Origin: JAZDCJ01 sp036311985
Lineage (GTDB): Bacteria; Actinomycetota; Actinomycetes; Actinomycetales; Micrococcaceae
Direction: 5' to 3' (one strand)
Length of the DNA stretch: 39,737 nt
Assembly (NCBI RefSeq): GCF_036311985.1
Contig: NZ_JAZDCJ010000054.1
Shown here: one piece after another, positions 22,912-29,498 of the stretch
How positions within the stretch are numbered: position 1 is the stretch's first letter
How the letters are laid out: every line of letters starts with the position of its first letter
Position numbers and translations under genes: made by a program
The notes under the pieces: model-generated
The model's input: only the letters and a program-made list of their open reading frames with translations
What the model was told of the DNA's origin: nothing
Database searches by the model: none

Positions 22912-23588
22912 GCCGCGACCTCGAGGCCGTCGCGGAGGTGGAGCTGGCGGTCGCAGCGGGAGGCCAGCTCGTGGTCGTGGGTGACGATGATCAAGGTGAT
23001 GCCGTGTTCTCGGTTGAGCTGGAAGAGGATGTCCTCGACGACCTCGCCCGTGGCGGAGTCGAGGTTGCCCGTGGGTTCGTCGGCGAAGAGGACCCTGGGG
23101 TTGTTCACGAGGGCACGGGCGATGACGACGCGCTGCTTCTGGCCGCCCGAGAGGTCGGTGGCCTTGTTCCTGGCCTTGTCCTCGAGCTCCAGGGCGCGCA
23201 GCGCCTCCATGCCGCGGCGCGTGCGCTCCGCGGAGCCGACGCCGGCGATCTTCAGGGGCATCACGACGTTGTCCAGGACGGTGGCGTTGGGGACCAGGAA
23301 GAACTGCTGGAAGACGAACCCGAAGTCCTCGTTCCGCAGCCGGTTGATGTCGCGGCCCTTGAGGCGGGCGGGGTCGGAGCCCTTGACGGCGAGGCTGCCG
23401 GCGTCGGGGGCGTCGAGGAGGGCGAGGATGTGCATCAGGGTGGACTTGCCCGAGCCGCTCTTGCCCACGATGGCCACGGATTCGCCTTCGTGGACGGCAA
23501 GCGAGACGCCCTTGAGCGCGTTGAAGGCCCCCGCGCCGTGGCCGTAGGTCTTGTGGATGTCGTGGGCTTCGAGGACAGGGGTACCCAT
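22908..23588 (-). CDS. ABC transporter ATP-binding protein (MacB/LolD type)
   Basis: A 226-residue ATPase. Walker A GKSGSGKST (42-50), Q-loop VFQQFF, ABC signature LSGGQKQR, Walker B VLFADEP, followed by TGNLDS and the H-loop VTHDHE; the ADEPTGNLDS block is typical of MacB/LolD-like ATPases. It is first in the ATPase-permease-TetR operon. ATG at 23588 chosen because the conserved LEAHDIHKTYG follows at once. Transport substrate unknown. Confidence 0.92.
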   Translation of the reverse strand: MGTPVLEAHDIHKTYGHGAGAFNALKGVSLAVHEGESVAIVGKSGSGKSTLMHILALLDAPDAGSLAVKGSDPARLKGRDINRLRNEDFGFVFQQFFLVPNATVLDNVVMPLKIAGVGSAERTRRGMEALRALELEDKARNKATDLSGGQKQRVVIARALVNNPRVLFADEPTGNLDSATGEVVEDILFQLNREHGITLIIVTHDHELASRCDRQLHLRDGLEVAA

Positions 23589-23614
23589 GGGCCGCCGTTC
23601 TGTGGTGCGGGGAG

Positions 23615-23646
23615 TGCAAATTAGCAGTTCTGCAAATATACACTTC
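23615..23646. promoter_or_regulatory. tandem 16-bp repeats at ABC operon promoter
   Basis: TGCAAATTAGCAGTTC (23615-23630) is followed directly by TGCAAATATACACTTC (23631-23646), 12 of 16 bases alike, and TGC follows again. On the minus strand a -10 hexamer TATATT (23640-23635) lies in the second unit. GCAG-TT-CTGC at 23624-23633 adds dyad symmetry. Probable site for the TetR protein of the operon. Confidence 0.55.
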
Positions 23647-23766
23647 TGCCGGAATTCCGATGATCCGCGACCACATTTCTTTCGGTTATCCGCAGGCCCG
23701 GTCACGGATTGATTGCACCTCGTCAGTAACATCGTCTCCGTGCTTCACACCGTCCCCAGCAGTGGA

Positions 23767-23806
23767 TAGCGTTGATGCATCGGCGCCCCGAAAAGGCGGG
23801 GTGCCG
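23767..23806 (+). promoter_or_regulatory. -10 TAGCGT and leader hairpin of small HTH gene
   Basis: TAGCGT (23767-23772) fits the local -10 pattern. CGGCGCCCCG (23781-23790) pairs with CGGGGTGCCG (23797-23806) around AAAAGG, with one G-T pair. The hairpin would lie in the 5' leader of the gene at 23851. Confidence 0.4.
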
Positions 23807-23850
23807 GCGCCGTTTGGGGGCGGCCGAAACCTCATTGGGGAGGGAGCAGA

Positions 23851-24048
23851 ATGAGCGTCGTAGAACACTTTCCGGACACGCACCTGATGACCGTGGCCGA
23901 GGTGGCCGAGGTCCTGCGGGTCTCGAAGATGACGGTGTACCGCCTGGTGCACTCGGGGGAGCTTCCGTCGGTCCACTTCGGGCACACCTACCGGGTGCCC
24001 GAGGAGGCCGTCCGGACGTTCTTGAAGTCCAGCGGCGGAACCGCGTAG
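23851..24048 (+). CDS. small excisionase-family HTH protein (Rv0500A-like)
   Basis: A 65-residue protein that is almost entirely one winged-helix of the MerR/excisionase type: LMTVAEVAEVLRVSKMTVYRLVHSGELPSVHFGHTYRVPEEAVRTFL. It resembles the small actinobacterial Rv0500A-like proteins, as I recall them; these are chromosomal regulators and not phage excisionases. GGGGAGGGAG is a strong ribosome binding site. No integrase or attachment site is near, so a mobile-element origin is not supported. A strong terminator follows. Confidence 0.85.
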   Translation: MSVVEHFPDTHLMTVAEVAEVLRVSKMTVYRLVHSGELPSVHFGHTYRVPEEAVRTFLKSSGGTA

Positions 24049-24054
24049 CAGCAC

Positions 24055-24078
24055 CGGCCCGTCGCCGACGACGGGCCG
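24055..24078 (+). terminator. strong terminator hairpin after small HTH gene
   Basis: CGGCCCGTCG-CCGA-CGACGGGCCG is a perfect 10-bp stem with a 4-nt loop, 6 nt after the stop. No U tract follows, as is common in actinobacteria. Confidence 0.7.
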
Positions 24079-24197
24079 CGCCGGAACTCCGCGGTTCGGG
24101 AACCGCGACACACGGGGAAACAGGCCGCCGCCCCCGAACAAACTGGGTGGTGCGGGTGCCGTGTTTGGGTGAGGGGGAGTTCCGTGGGCCGTCCGGG

Positions 24198-25547
24198 TCA
24201 CCGGGACAGCTTGTTGTTCCTGGTCTCCTTCATGAGCAGGCCGGTGACGAGCGTGATCGCCGCGACGCCGATGAGGTAGTAGAGGAAGAGGTCCTGCCGC
24301 CCGGCCTGCGCGAGGGCCGTATTCACGTACGGGGCCGTGCCGCCGAAGATCGCGGTGGCCAGGGACAGCGGCCCGGCGACGCCGGCGGCCCGGACGCGCG
24401 TCGGGAAGACCTCCGCCCAGACCGCGCCGTTGACGCCGAAGAGCAGGGCCAGCGCGGTCAGCGCGATCAGCAGTGCGGTCAACGTCGTGGCAAAGGTCCC
24501 GTCCAGGAGCATGTTCACCGGAATCGTCAGGATGATGAAGGCGGCGCCGAACGCGATGACCAGCGGGCGGCGGCCGATCCGGTCGCCGAGCCAGCCCGCC
24601 GCGAGGATCGCCCCGAGGAAGAACACCTGCGCCACGAGGCTCGCCGTCAGGGCGCTCGAGGCGGACTGCCCGTGCTGCAGCTGGACGTGCGTCGGCATGA
24701 AGATCAGCCACGTGTAGAACATCACCGAGCCGCCCGCGGAGAGGCCGAAGACCACGAGGATGGCCCGCCAGTGGTGCCACAGTCCGCGACGGTCCGGGCC
24801 CGCGGAAGCCGGGCCGGCGGCGGCGGGTGCGGCCCCGGCGTCGTCCTGCGTGTCTTCCCGCGTCTCCTCGAAGGCGTCCGTCTCCGTCAGCCGGCGTCGC
24901 AGGTAGAGCGCGTAGAGGCCCAGGACGCCGCCGACGCCGAACGCGAGGCGCCAGCCCCATTCCCGCATGTCCGACTCGGCGAGGTTGGACGTCAGCAGCA
25001 GGCCCGTGAGCGTCGCCAGGATGGTGCCGAGCACGACGCTCACCCAGGACGTGCTGCCCCAGAGCGCGCGGCGGCCGGCCGGGGCGCGTTCGACCAGGTA
25101 GGTCACGGAGGTGCCCATCTCCCCGCCGTGGGCGAGGCCCTGCAGGAGCCGGGCGCTGAGCAGGACCACGGAGGCCAGCAGCCCCACGGACTGGAAGGTC
25201 GGGGCGAACGCGATCACGAGGCTGCCGGCGGCGGTGAGCATCATCGCCACCGTCAGGCTCTTGCGGCGCCCGGCGCGGTCGGCATACGCGCCGAACAGGA
25301 ATCCGCCGAGCGGGCGGGTGACGAATCCGACGGCGAACACGGCGAGCGTCGCGAGCAGCGCCGACGCGGCGTTCTCGGGGTTGAAGAACTGCACCGCGAA
25401 GTACGGGGCGAAGATCGAGTAGATCGTCCAGTCGTACCACTCGAGGGTGTTGCCGAAGTTGACGGCGATCAGGTCGCGGACGCGGCGCGCCCGCCCGGCG
25501 TCGTGCGCGCGCCCGGCCGTGCCGGTGGGTGCGGTTCCGGCGCTCAT
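24198..25547 (-). CDS. MFS transporter, metabolite:H+ symporter (MHS) family
   Basis: A 449-residue protein with about 12 helices. The start VRDLIAVNFGNTLEWYDWTIYSIFAPYF is the classic MHS (ProP/KgtP/ShiA-like) signature, with GAYADRAGRRKSLTVAM as the loop 2-3 motif and LVERAPAGRRALWGS after helix 5. It probably takes up an organic acid or aromatic acid with protons. The central loop (EETREDTQDDAGAAP) holds an exact 14-mer copy. The ATG overlaps the flavin reductase stop by 4 bp, so the two are co-translated. Confidence 0.9.
   Translation of the reverse strand: MSAGTAPTGTAGRAHDAGRARRVRDLIAVNFGNTLEWYDWTIYSIFAPYFAVQFFNPENAASALLATLAVFAVGFVTRPLGGFLFGAYADRAGRRKSLTVAMMLTAAGSLVIAFAPTFQSVGLLASVVLLSARLLQGLAHGGEMGTSVTYLVERAPAGRRALWGSTSWVSVVLGTILATLTGLLLTSNLAESDMREWGWRLAFGVGGVLGLYALYLRRRLTETDAFEETREDTQDDAGAAPAAAGPASAGPDRRGLWHHWRAILVVFGLSAGGSVMFYTWLIFMPTHVQLQHGQSASSALTASLVAQVFFLGAILAAGWLGDRIGRRPLVIAFGAAFIILTIPVNMLLDGTFATTLTALLIALTALALLFGVNGAVWAEVFPTRVRAAGVAGPLSLATAIFGGTAPYVNTALAQAGRQDLFLYYLIGVAAITLVTGLLMKETRNNKLSR
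24831..24844 (-). repeat. dispersed 14-mer copy 8 (exact)
   Basis: Exact copy in the central loop of the MHS transporter gene, read as DDAGA. Its flanks match copy 7. Confidence 0.75.
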
Positions 25548-26200
25548 GCCGCCCGTCCTTCCAGGCCGAGCTGGGCGTCGAGGTCCGCGCCGGGGACGCG
25601 CATCTCGAACGTCTCGCGCACGACCGTGTAGTCGAAGTAGCCGAGCCGCGCGATGGGCTCGATCTTCCGGATGTCCAGGCGGCCGTCGACCGTGATGACC
25701 TCGTCGTCGATGTGGATGGTCTCGACGCTCGCGAAGACGATGTCGATGGTGCCGACGTTGGAGGCGCCCTTGACGCGGTGCGTCGAGTGGTACTTGCACT
25801 CGAACTTCACGGGGCTGGCCTTGACCATCGGGACGGGGTGGTTGTCCGCGTAGACGCGCTCGAGGCCCAGGTGGTCGAACTCGCTCTCGTGCGGCTCGAG
25901 TGCCATCGCCGAGGTGTTCACGGCCTCGCGCAGGGGGTAGGTGGCCATGTTCCAGACGAACCATCCGGTGGTCTCGGCGTTGAGGACGGTGTCCTTGCGG
26001 CGGCCGTCCGGGTACTGGTTGGCGGAGAACATGACCATCGGGGGATCGAAGGTGAGGTTCTGCCACTGGCTGTAGGGGGCGATGTTCTCGACGCCGTCGG
26101 CGCTGACGCTCGAGAGCCAGCCGATGGGGCGGGGGACGGTGCAGCTCTTGAACGGGGAGAACGGCAGGGGGCTGGGTTCCGAGCCGGGGTTGTATTTCAT
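25544..26200 (-). CDS. flavin reductase family (DIM6/NTAB) protein
   Basis: A 218-residue FMN-binding split-barrel protein. PFKSCTVPRPIGWLSSVSADGVENIAPYSQWQNLTFDPPMVMFS is the typical N-terminal block, with ETTGWFVWNMAT following. Members supply reduced flavin to monooxygenases or act as flavoprotein oxidoreductases themselves. No monooxygenase component is adjacent. It is first in an operon with the MHS transporter and divergent from a GntR gene, so a catabolic role for an imported acid is likely (inference). Confidence 0.88.
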   Translation of the reverse strand: MKYNPGSEPSPLPFSPFKSCTVPRPIGWLSSVSADGVENIAPYSQWQNLTFDPPMVMFSANQYPDGRRKDTVLNAETTGWFVWNMATYPLREAVNTSAMALEPHESEFDHLGLERVYADNHPVPMVKASPVKFECKYHSTHRVKGASNVGTIDIVFASVETIHIDDEVITVDGRLDIRKIEPIARLGYFDYTVVRETFEMRVPGADLDAQLGLEGRAA

Positions 26201-26223
26201 GAGGGAGCTCCAAGGGTGATCGG

Positions 26224-26271
26224 TGTCACTATGACATGGCCACCGTACGCCATATATGCGGCGTATATCAA
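26224..26271 (-). promoter_or_regulatory. control region of flavin reductase-MHS operon
   Basis: On the minus strand a -35 TTGATA (26271-26266) and -10 TACGGT (26247-26242) are 18 bp apart. The spacer holds ATATATG-CGG-CGTATAT (26252-26268), one mismatch from a perfect 7-bp inverted repeat and a good GntR site. TGTCA-CTA-TGACA (26224-26236) is a second, perfect palindrome just downstream. Confidence 0.6.
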
Positions 26272-26319
26272 GGGTATGTGGCGGGGAGATGTGTAATCTC
26301 TTCTGGAAGGGGGTGACCG

Positions 26320-26979
26320 ATGACCAAGGCGGACGAGGCCTACGAGCTGCTGGCCGAGATGATCGAGACCGGGAAGCTCAAGCCGGGCGACTTCTGGACG
26401 GAGGCCGGGCTCGTGGAGGAGCTCGGCGTCGGGCGGACTCCGTTGCGGGAGGCCGTGCAGCGGCTAGACCGCGACCACCTGGTGCGCATCCGGCCCGGCC
26501 ACGGAATCGAGATCCCCTCCATCTCGGTGGACGACCAGTTGCGGCGCCTCGAGGTGCGCCGCTCCATGGAGGCCCTCGCCGTGGCGCTGGCCTGCGCCCG
26601 CGCGACCGACGGAGAGCTCGCCGTCATCCGCGCGCTCACCGGGGAACTGCGCGGCCTGGACGAGCTGGAACCCTACCTGGCCGCCGTACGGCAGACCCAC
26701 GAGCTGCTCTCCGCCGCCGCGCACAACGAGTACCTGGCCGACGCGATGACCCCGCTGCAGGGACTCTCCCGCCGCTTCTGGCTCGCCAACATCGTCGACG
26801 CCGAGGCAGAGGTCGCCCGGGGCAAGGCGCTGCACCTGGACCTGCTCGACGCCCTCCTGGACCGGGAGTCCGGGCACGCCCAGCAGGCCGCCCTGGCGCT
26901 CAACGACTACCTCATGGACTTCGCGCTCGCCGTGGCCATCCGGCATTCGGAGGTCGGCCGCACCCCGCCGGTCAAGTAG
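26320..26979 (+). CDS. GntR-family regulator (FadR/FCD subfamily)
   Basis: A 219-residue protein. The N-terminal winged helix includes GKLKPGDFWTEAGLVEELGVGRTPLREAVQRLDRDHLVRIRPGHGIEIP. The C-terminal all-helical FCD-like domain has RRSMEALAVALA, QTHELLSAAAHN and KALHLDLLDALL; a His commonly used as the last metal ligand (in a MxxH-like position) is replaced by LNDYL, so metal binding may be altered. A -10 TAATCT (26294-26299) precedes GGAAGGGGG. It is divergent from the flavin reductase-transporter operon and likely represses it. Confidence 0.9.
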   Translation: MTKADEAYELLAEMIETGKLKPGDFWTEAGLVEELGVGRTPLREAVQRLDRDHLVRIRPGHGIEIPSISVDDQLRRLEVRRSMEALAVALACARATDGELAVIRALTGELRGLDELEPYLAAVRQTHELLSAAAHNEYLADAMTPLQGLSRRFWLANIVDAEAEVARGKALHLDLLDALLDRESGHAQQAALALNDYLMDFALAVAIRHSEVGRTPPVK

Positions 26980-27001
26980 AGGGGGCCCCGGCCCCGGGCG
27001 C

Positions 27002-27007
27002 TAGGGT
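27002..27007 (+). promoter_or_regulatory. -10 hexamer TAGGGT for map
   Basis: TAGGGT lies 35 bp before the methionine aminopeptidase ATG, in the short gap after the GntR gene, so map probably has its own promoter. Confidence 0.4.
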
Positions 27008-27042
27008 GGGAACCTACCGGAACCGCGCGAAGGGCGACCCCC

Positions 27043-27822
27043 ATGATCGAGATCCTGACCCCCGCCGAGCTGGACCGCGCCCGTGCCACGGGCGCGCTCG
27101 TGGCCGACATCCTGGACACGCTGCGCCAGCGCGCCGAGGTCGGCACCAACCTGCTCGAGCTCGACGGCTGGGCGCGGGAGATGATCGAGGCCGCCGGGGC
27201 GGTTTCCTGCTATGTCGACTACGCGCCGGCCTTCGGCCGCGGGCCGTTCGGCCACTACATCTGCACCTCGGTGAACGACGCCGTCCTGCACGGCCTGCCG
27301 CACGACTACGCGATCGCCGACGGAGACCTGGTCACGCTCGACCTCGCCGTCTCCCTCGACGGGATCGCCGCGGATTCGGCGATCAGCTTCGTCGTCGGCG
27401 AGGCCGCGCCGGAGAGCAACGCCCTCATCCGCGCCACCCGGGAGGCGCTGGCCGCCGGCATCGCCGCAGCCGGGCCCGGCACGCGGATCGGGGACCTCGC
27501 CCACGCCATCGGCTCGGTCCTCGAGGGGGCGGGCTATTCGGTCAACCTCGAGTTCGGCGGCCACGGGATCGGCTCCACGATGCACCAGGACCCGCACGTT
27601 CCCAACACGGGCCGGGCGGGCCGCGGGTACAGGCTGCGCCCCGGCCTGCTGCTCGCGCTGGAGCCGTGGGTCATGACGGACACCGCCGAGCTCGTCACGG
27701 ACGACGACGGCTGGACCCTGCGCAGCGCGACCGGCTGCCGGACCGCGCACAGCGAGCACACGATCGCGATCACCGAGGACGGCGCCGAGATCCTCACGCT
27801 GCCGGCGCGCCTGCGCGGCTGA
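27043..27822 (+). CDS. map: type I methionine aminopeptidase
   Basis: A 259-residue enzyme that removes the N-terminal Met from new proteins. All five metal ligands of the pita-bread fold can be seen: Asp in LVTLDLAVS, Asp in GIAADSAISF, His in EFGGHGIG, Glu in LALEPWV and Glu in HSEHTIAI. SVNDAVLHGLP provides the usual upstream His. It begins MIEILTPAELDRARATG with no N-terminal zinc-finger extension. As the gene is not next to secY/adk it is probably an additional map copy. Confidence 0.92.
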   Translation: MIEILTPAELDRARATGALVADILDTLRQRAEVGTNLLELDGWAREMIEAAGAVSCYVDYAPAFGRGPFGHYICTSVNDAVLHGLPHDYAIADGDLVTLDLAVSLDGIAADSAISFVVGEAAPESNALIRATREALAAGIAAAGPGTRIGDLAHAIGSVLEGAGYSVNLEFGGHGIGSTMHQDPHVPNTGRAGRGYRLRPGLLLALEPWVMTDTAELVTDDDGWTLRSATGCRTAHSEHTIAITEDGAEILTLPARLRG

Positions 27823-27860
27823 GCCCCCTCGCGGGCTTCCCGACCGCGCCCGCCCCGCGC

Positions 27861-27903
27861 CGCCGTCGTGCTCCCTTCCGCTCCTCGCCCCGCCGTCGTG
27901 CTC
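27861..27903 (+). repeat. direct repeat pair CGCCGTCGTGCTC
   Basis: Two exact 13-bp copies at 27861-27873 and 27891-27903, 30 bp apart, immediately before the 98-bp element. The 27823-28081 gap holds only these repeats, the 98-bp element and the promoter of the next gene. Confidence 0.6.
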
Positions 27904-27904
27904 A

Positions 27905-28003
27905 TTCCTGCGCACCTTTCGCCCTTGTTGCGCACCTTTACCCCGTGTGAACCGCGCCACCCCGGGGCCCTCCGGGTTACTTGAAGGGAAAAGTGCGCTG
28001 GGG
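27905..28003 (+). repeat. 98-bp intergenic element, copy A
   Basis: Units GCGCACCTTT at 27910 and 27930 (20 bp apart) and inverted AAAAGTGCGC at 27989-27998. Both ends match copy B at 30751-30848: TTCC plus GCGCACCTTTC on the left and TTGAAGG-AAAAGTGCGCTGGGG on the right, while the middle differs. It lies between map and the haem oxygenase gene. Confidence 0.7.
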
Positions 28004-28025
28004 GGGCGGGGGGGTTGCGAGGGGG

Positions 28026-28031
28026 TAGCGT
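28026..28031 (+). promoter_or_regulatory. -10 hexamer TAGCGT for the haem oxygenase gene
   Basis: TAGCGT lies 50 bp before the ATG and just after the 98-bp element, so the element would be upstream of or within this promoter. Confidence 0.35.
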
Positions 28032-28081
28032 GGGCCGGAAGCGGCCCCCGTGTGGTGGGGCCGGCGAGGCAAAGGAGCACC

Positions 28082-28372
28082 ATGTCCGTCGTCGTCATCA
28101 ACGCCCTGAACGTCCCCGAGGGGGCCGGCGCCGAGCTGGAGGCGCGCTTCGCCGCGCGCAAGCACGCCGTCGACAACGCCCCCGGCTTCGAGGGCTTCAA
28201 GCTGCTGCGCCCCACGGCCGGTGAGTCGCGCTACTTCGTCTACACGCAGTGGGCCACGCGCGCCGACTACGAGAACTGGCGGGACCACCGCGCAGCGCGC
28301 GACCACTCGGGCCAGGCGCCCGTCGCCTCGGGCGCGGAGCTGCTCGAGTTCGAAGTCGTCGAGCTCGGCTGA
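28082..28372 (+). CDS. mhuD: MhuD-like haem-degrading monooxygenase
   Basis: A 96-residue ferredoxin-like-fold protein of the antibiotic biosynthesis monooxygenase/IsdG group. It carries the residues reported as key in M. tuberculosis MhuD at the same numbers: Asn7 (VVINAL), Trp66 (ENWRD) and His75 (RDHSG), the haem ligand. The frame GFKLLRP, ESRYFVYTQW and GAELLEFEVV also agrees. MhuD opens haem to release iron without CO. The assignment rests on remembered alignment; a generic ABM enzyme is the alternative. Ribosome binding site AAAGGAGC. Confidence 0.85.
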   Translation: MSVVVINALNVPEGAGAELEARFAARKHAVDNAPGFEGFKLLRPTAGESRYFVYTQWATRADYENWRDHRAARDHSGQAPVASGAELLEFEVVELG

Positions 28373-28392
28373 TCCGCGCGACGGCCAAGAGC

Positions 28393-28406
28393 ACGACGCC
28401 GGGGCC
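28393..28406 (+). repeat. dispersed 14-mer copy 9 (exact, intergenic)
   Basis: Exact copy 20 bp after the haem oxygenase stop. It is the only intergenic copy and shares the extension CCCGGCT with copy 4. Confidence 0.75.
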
Positions 28407-28506
28407 CGGCTCCCGTGCCTACCCCTCGGACCGCCGGGGTGCTGAGGCCTGCTGGTCGTCGAGCCAGCTGAGGGCACGGCTGCTGCCGGCCCAGGCGGCG
28501 CAGCCT

Positions 28507-28749
28507 TCAGTGCGTGTCTTCCTCGGTCAGGATCAGCAGTTCGCCCGGGGTGCAGTCCAGGGTCCGGCAAATCGCCGTGAGGGTGCTGAACCGGATGGAC
28601 CGGGCGCGGTCGTTCTTCAGGATGGAGAGGTTAGCGAGCGTGATGCCGACGCGCTGGGCGAGCTCTGTCAGGGTCATTCCGCGCGCCTCGAGGAGCTCGT
28701 CGAGGCGGCAGTGCACGGCGTGGGCCGCATCGTCGGCCGAGGGAGTCAT
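28507..28749 (-). CDS. small XRE-family regulator (YozG-like)
   Basis: An 80-residue helix-turn-helix protein: LDELLEARGMTLTELAQRVGITLANLSILKNDRARSIRFSTLTAICRTLDCTPGELL. This is the YozG-type Cro/CI regulator that is normally paired with a DUF2975 membrane protein. Its ATG overlaps the stop of the DUF2975 gene by 4 bp (ATGA), so the two are translationally coupled. It likely represses the pair through the inverted sites at 29448-29480. Confidence 0.9.
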   Translation of the reverse strand: MTPSADDAAHAVHCRLDELLEARGMTLTELAQRVGITLANLSILKNDRARSIRFSTLTAICRTLDCTPGELLILTEEDTH

Positions 28750-29438
28750 ACGAGCCCGGCGACGTCGTACTGCATCTTCACGGCCCGCCGCCACACCCCG
28801 CCCAGGACGATCAGCACGAGGCCGAAGCCGATGGCCGTCCACGGCACGTCGGCCATGCTGAAGGGCGCCGGGATCACGCGTCCAGCTTCGGTTGACGTGT
28901 TGATCAGCCACGCGTGGAAGCCCCAGGTCGCGACGGACAGGGCGGCGGATCCGGCGGCGATCACGAGGCCGGCGGTCGTGAGGCGGCGGGCGTTCGCGGC
29001 CGTGAAGACGTCCTGGCGCCGGCTGTCTCGGACCAGGTTGGCCAGCTGCCAGGCCAGCACGGCCGCGACGAGCAGGGGAATTACGGAAAGCGCCACGAAG
29101 ATCAGGGAATCCCAGCCTTTATAGGGCCAGACCTGGACGGAGAGGCCGTGGAGGATGTCCATGAGGTTCTGGTCTTCGGGGACAATCAGGGCGGTCTCCG
29201 TCTCCTCGAAGAGGTGGTCGTTGAGGCCCTCGAAGAGCGATCGGTCGGCGAAGTGGGGCTGGAGCCGGGGCCCGCTGCGGATGCCGGCCAGCGGTCCTTC
29301 CCGGTCGAGGACGTCGAGGTGGTCAAGCCAGTTCAGCATCGTCAGCTTGAGCCCGAAGGGACCCGCGACCCACAAGCCGGCCAGGACGAGCGACACGGCG
29401 GAACACGCCCTCAGGCCCATTTCGAGAAGTCGTTCCAT
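28746..29438 (-). CDS. DUF2975 membrane protein
   Basis: A 230-residue protein with four predicted helices: AVSLVLAGLWVAGPFGLKL, LIFVALSVIPLLVAAVLAWQLANL, AGLVIAAGSAALSVATWGFHAWLI and WTAIGFGLVLIVLGGVW. Between helices 2 and 3, DSRRQDVFTAANARRLTTAGLVI is the DUF2975 signature. A longer start (GTG at 29459) is possible but lies inside the operator, so ATG at 29438 with GGGGAC upstream is preferred. Function of DUF2975-XRE pairs is unknown; a membrane-linked sensing unit is inference. Confidence 0.85.
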   Translation of the reverse strand: MERLLEMGLRACSAVSLVLAGLWVAGPFGLKLTMLNWLDHLDVLDREGPLAGIRSGPRLQPHFADRSLFEGLNDHLFEETETALIVPEDQNLMDILHGLSVQVWPYKGWDSLIFVALSVIPLLVAAVLAWQLANLVRDSRRQDVFTAANARRLTTAGLVIAAGSAALSVATWGFHAWLINTSTEAGRVIPAPFSMADVPWTAIGFGLVLIVLGGVWRRAVKMQYDVAGLV

Positions 29439-29447
29439 GCCGTCCCC

Positions 29448-29480
29448 ATCTCGTTTCACGATAATATCGACAAACGATAT
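29448..29480. promoter_or_regulatory. inverted pair of 16-bp sites, XRE operator
   Basis: ATCTCGTTTCACGATA on the plus strand (29448-29463) faces ATATCGTTTGTCGATA on the minus strand (29480-29465); 13 of 16 bases match. ATATCG-ACAAA-CGATAT (29464-29480) is also a perfect inverted repeat. The region immediately precedes the DUF2975 start. Confidence 0.6.
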
Positions 29481-29498
29481 GGTCGGGATGCCGCGGCG

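Noticed and set aside
23851..24048. Excisionase-like gene as a sign of a prophage or integrative element
   Set aside because: No integrase, relaxase, phage structural gene, tRNA or attachment-site repeat is nearby, and the protein resembles chromosomal Rv0500A-type regulators.
24111..24180. Possible CCCCGAACAAA / TGTTTGGG stem between the small HTH gene and the MHS transporter
   Set aside because: The pairing is interrupted and needs several bulges; the perfect hairpin at 24055-24078 already explains termination.
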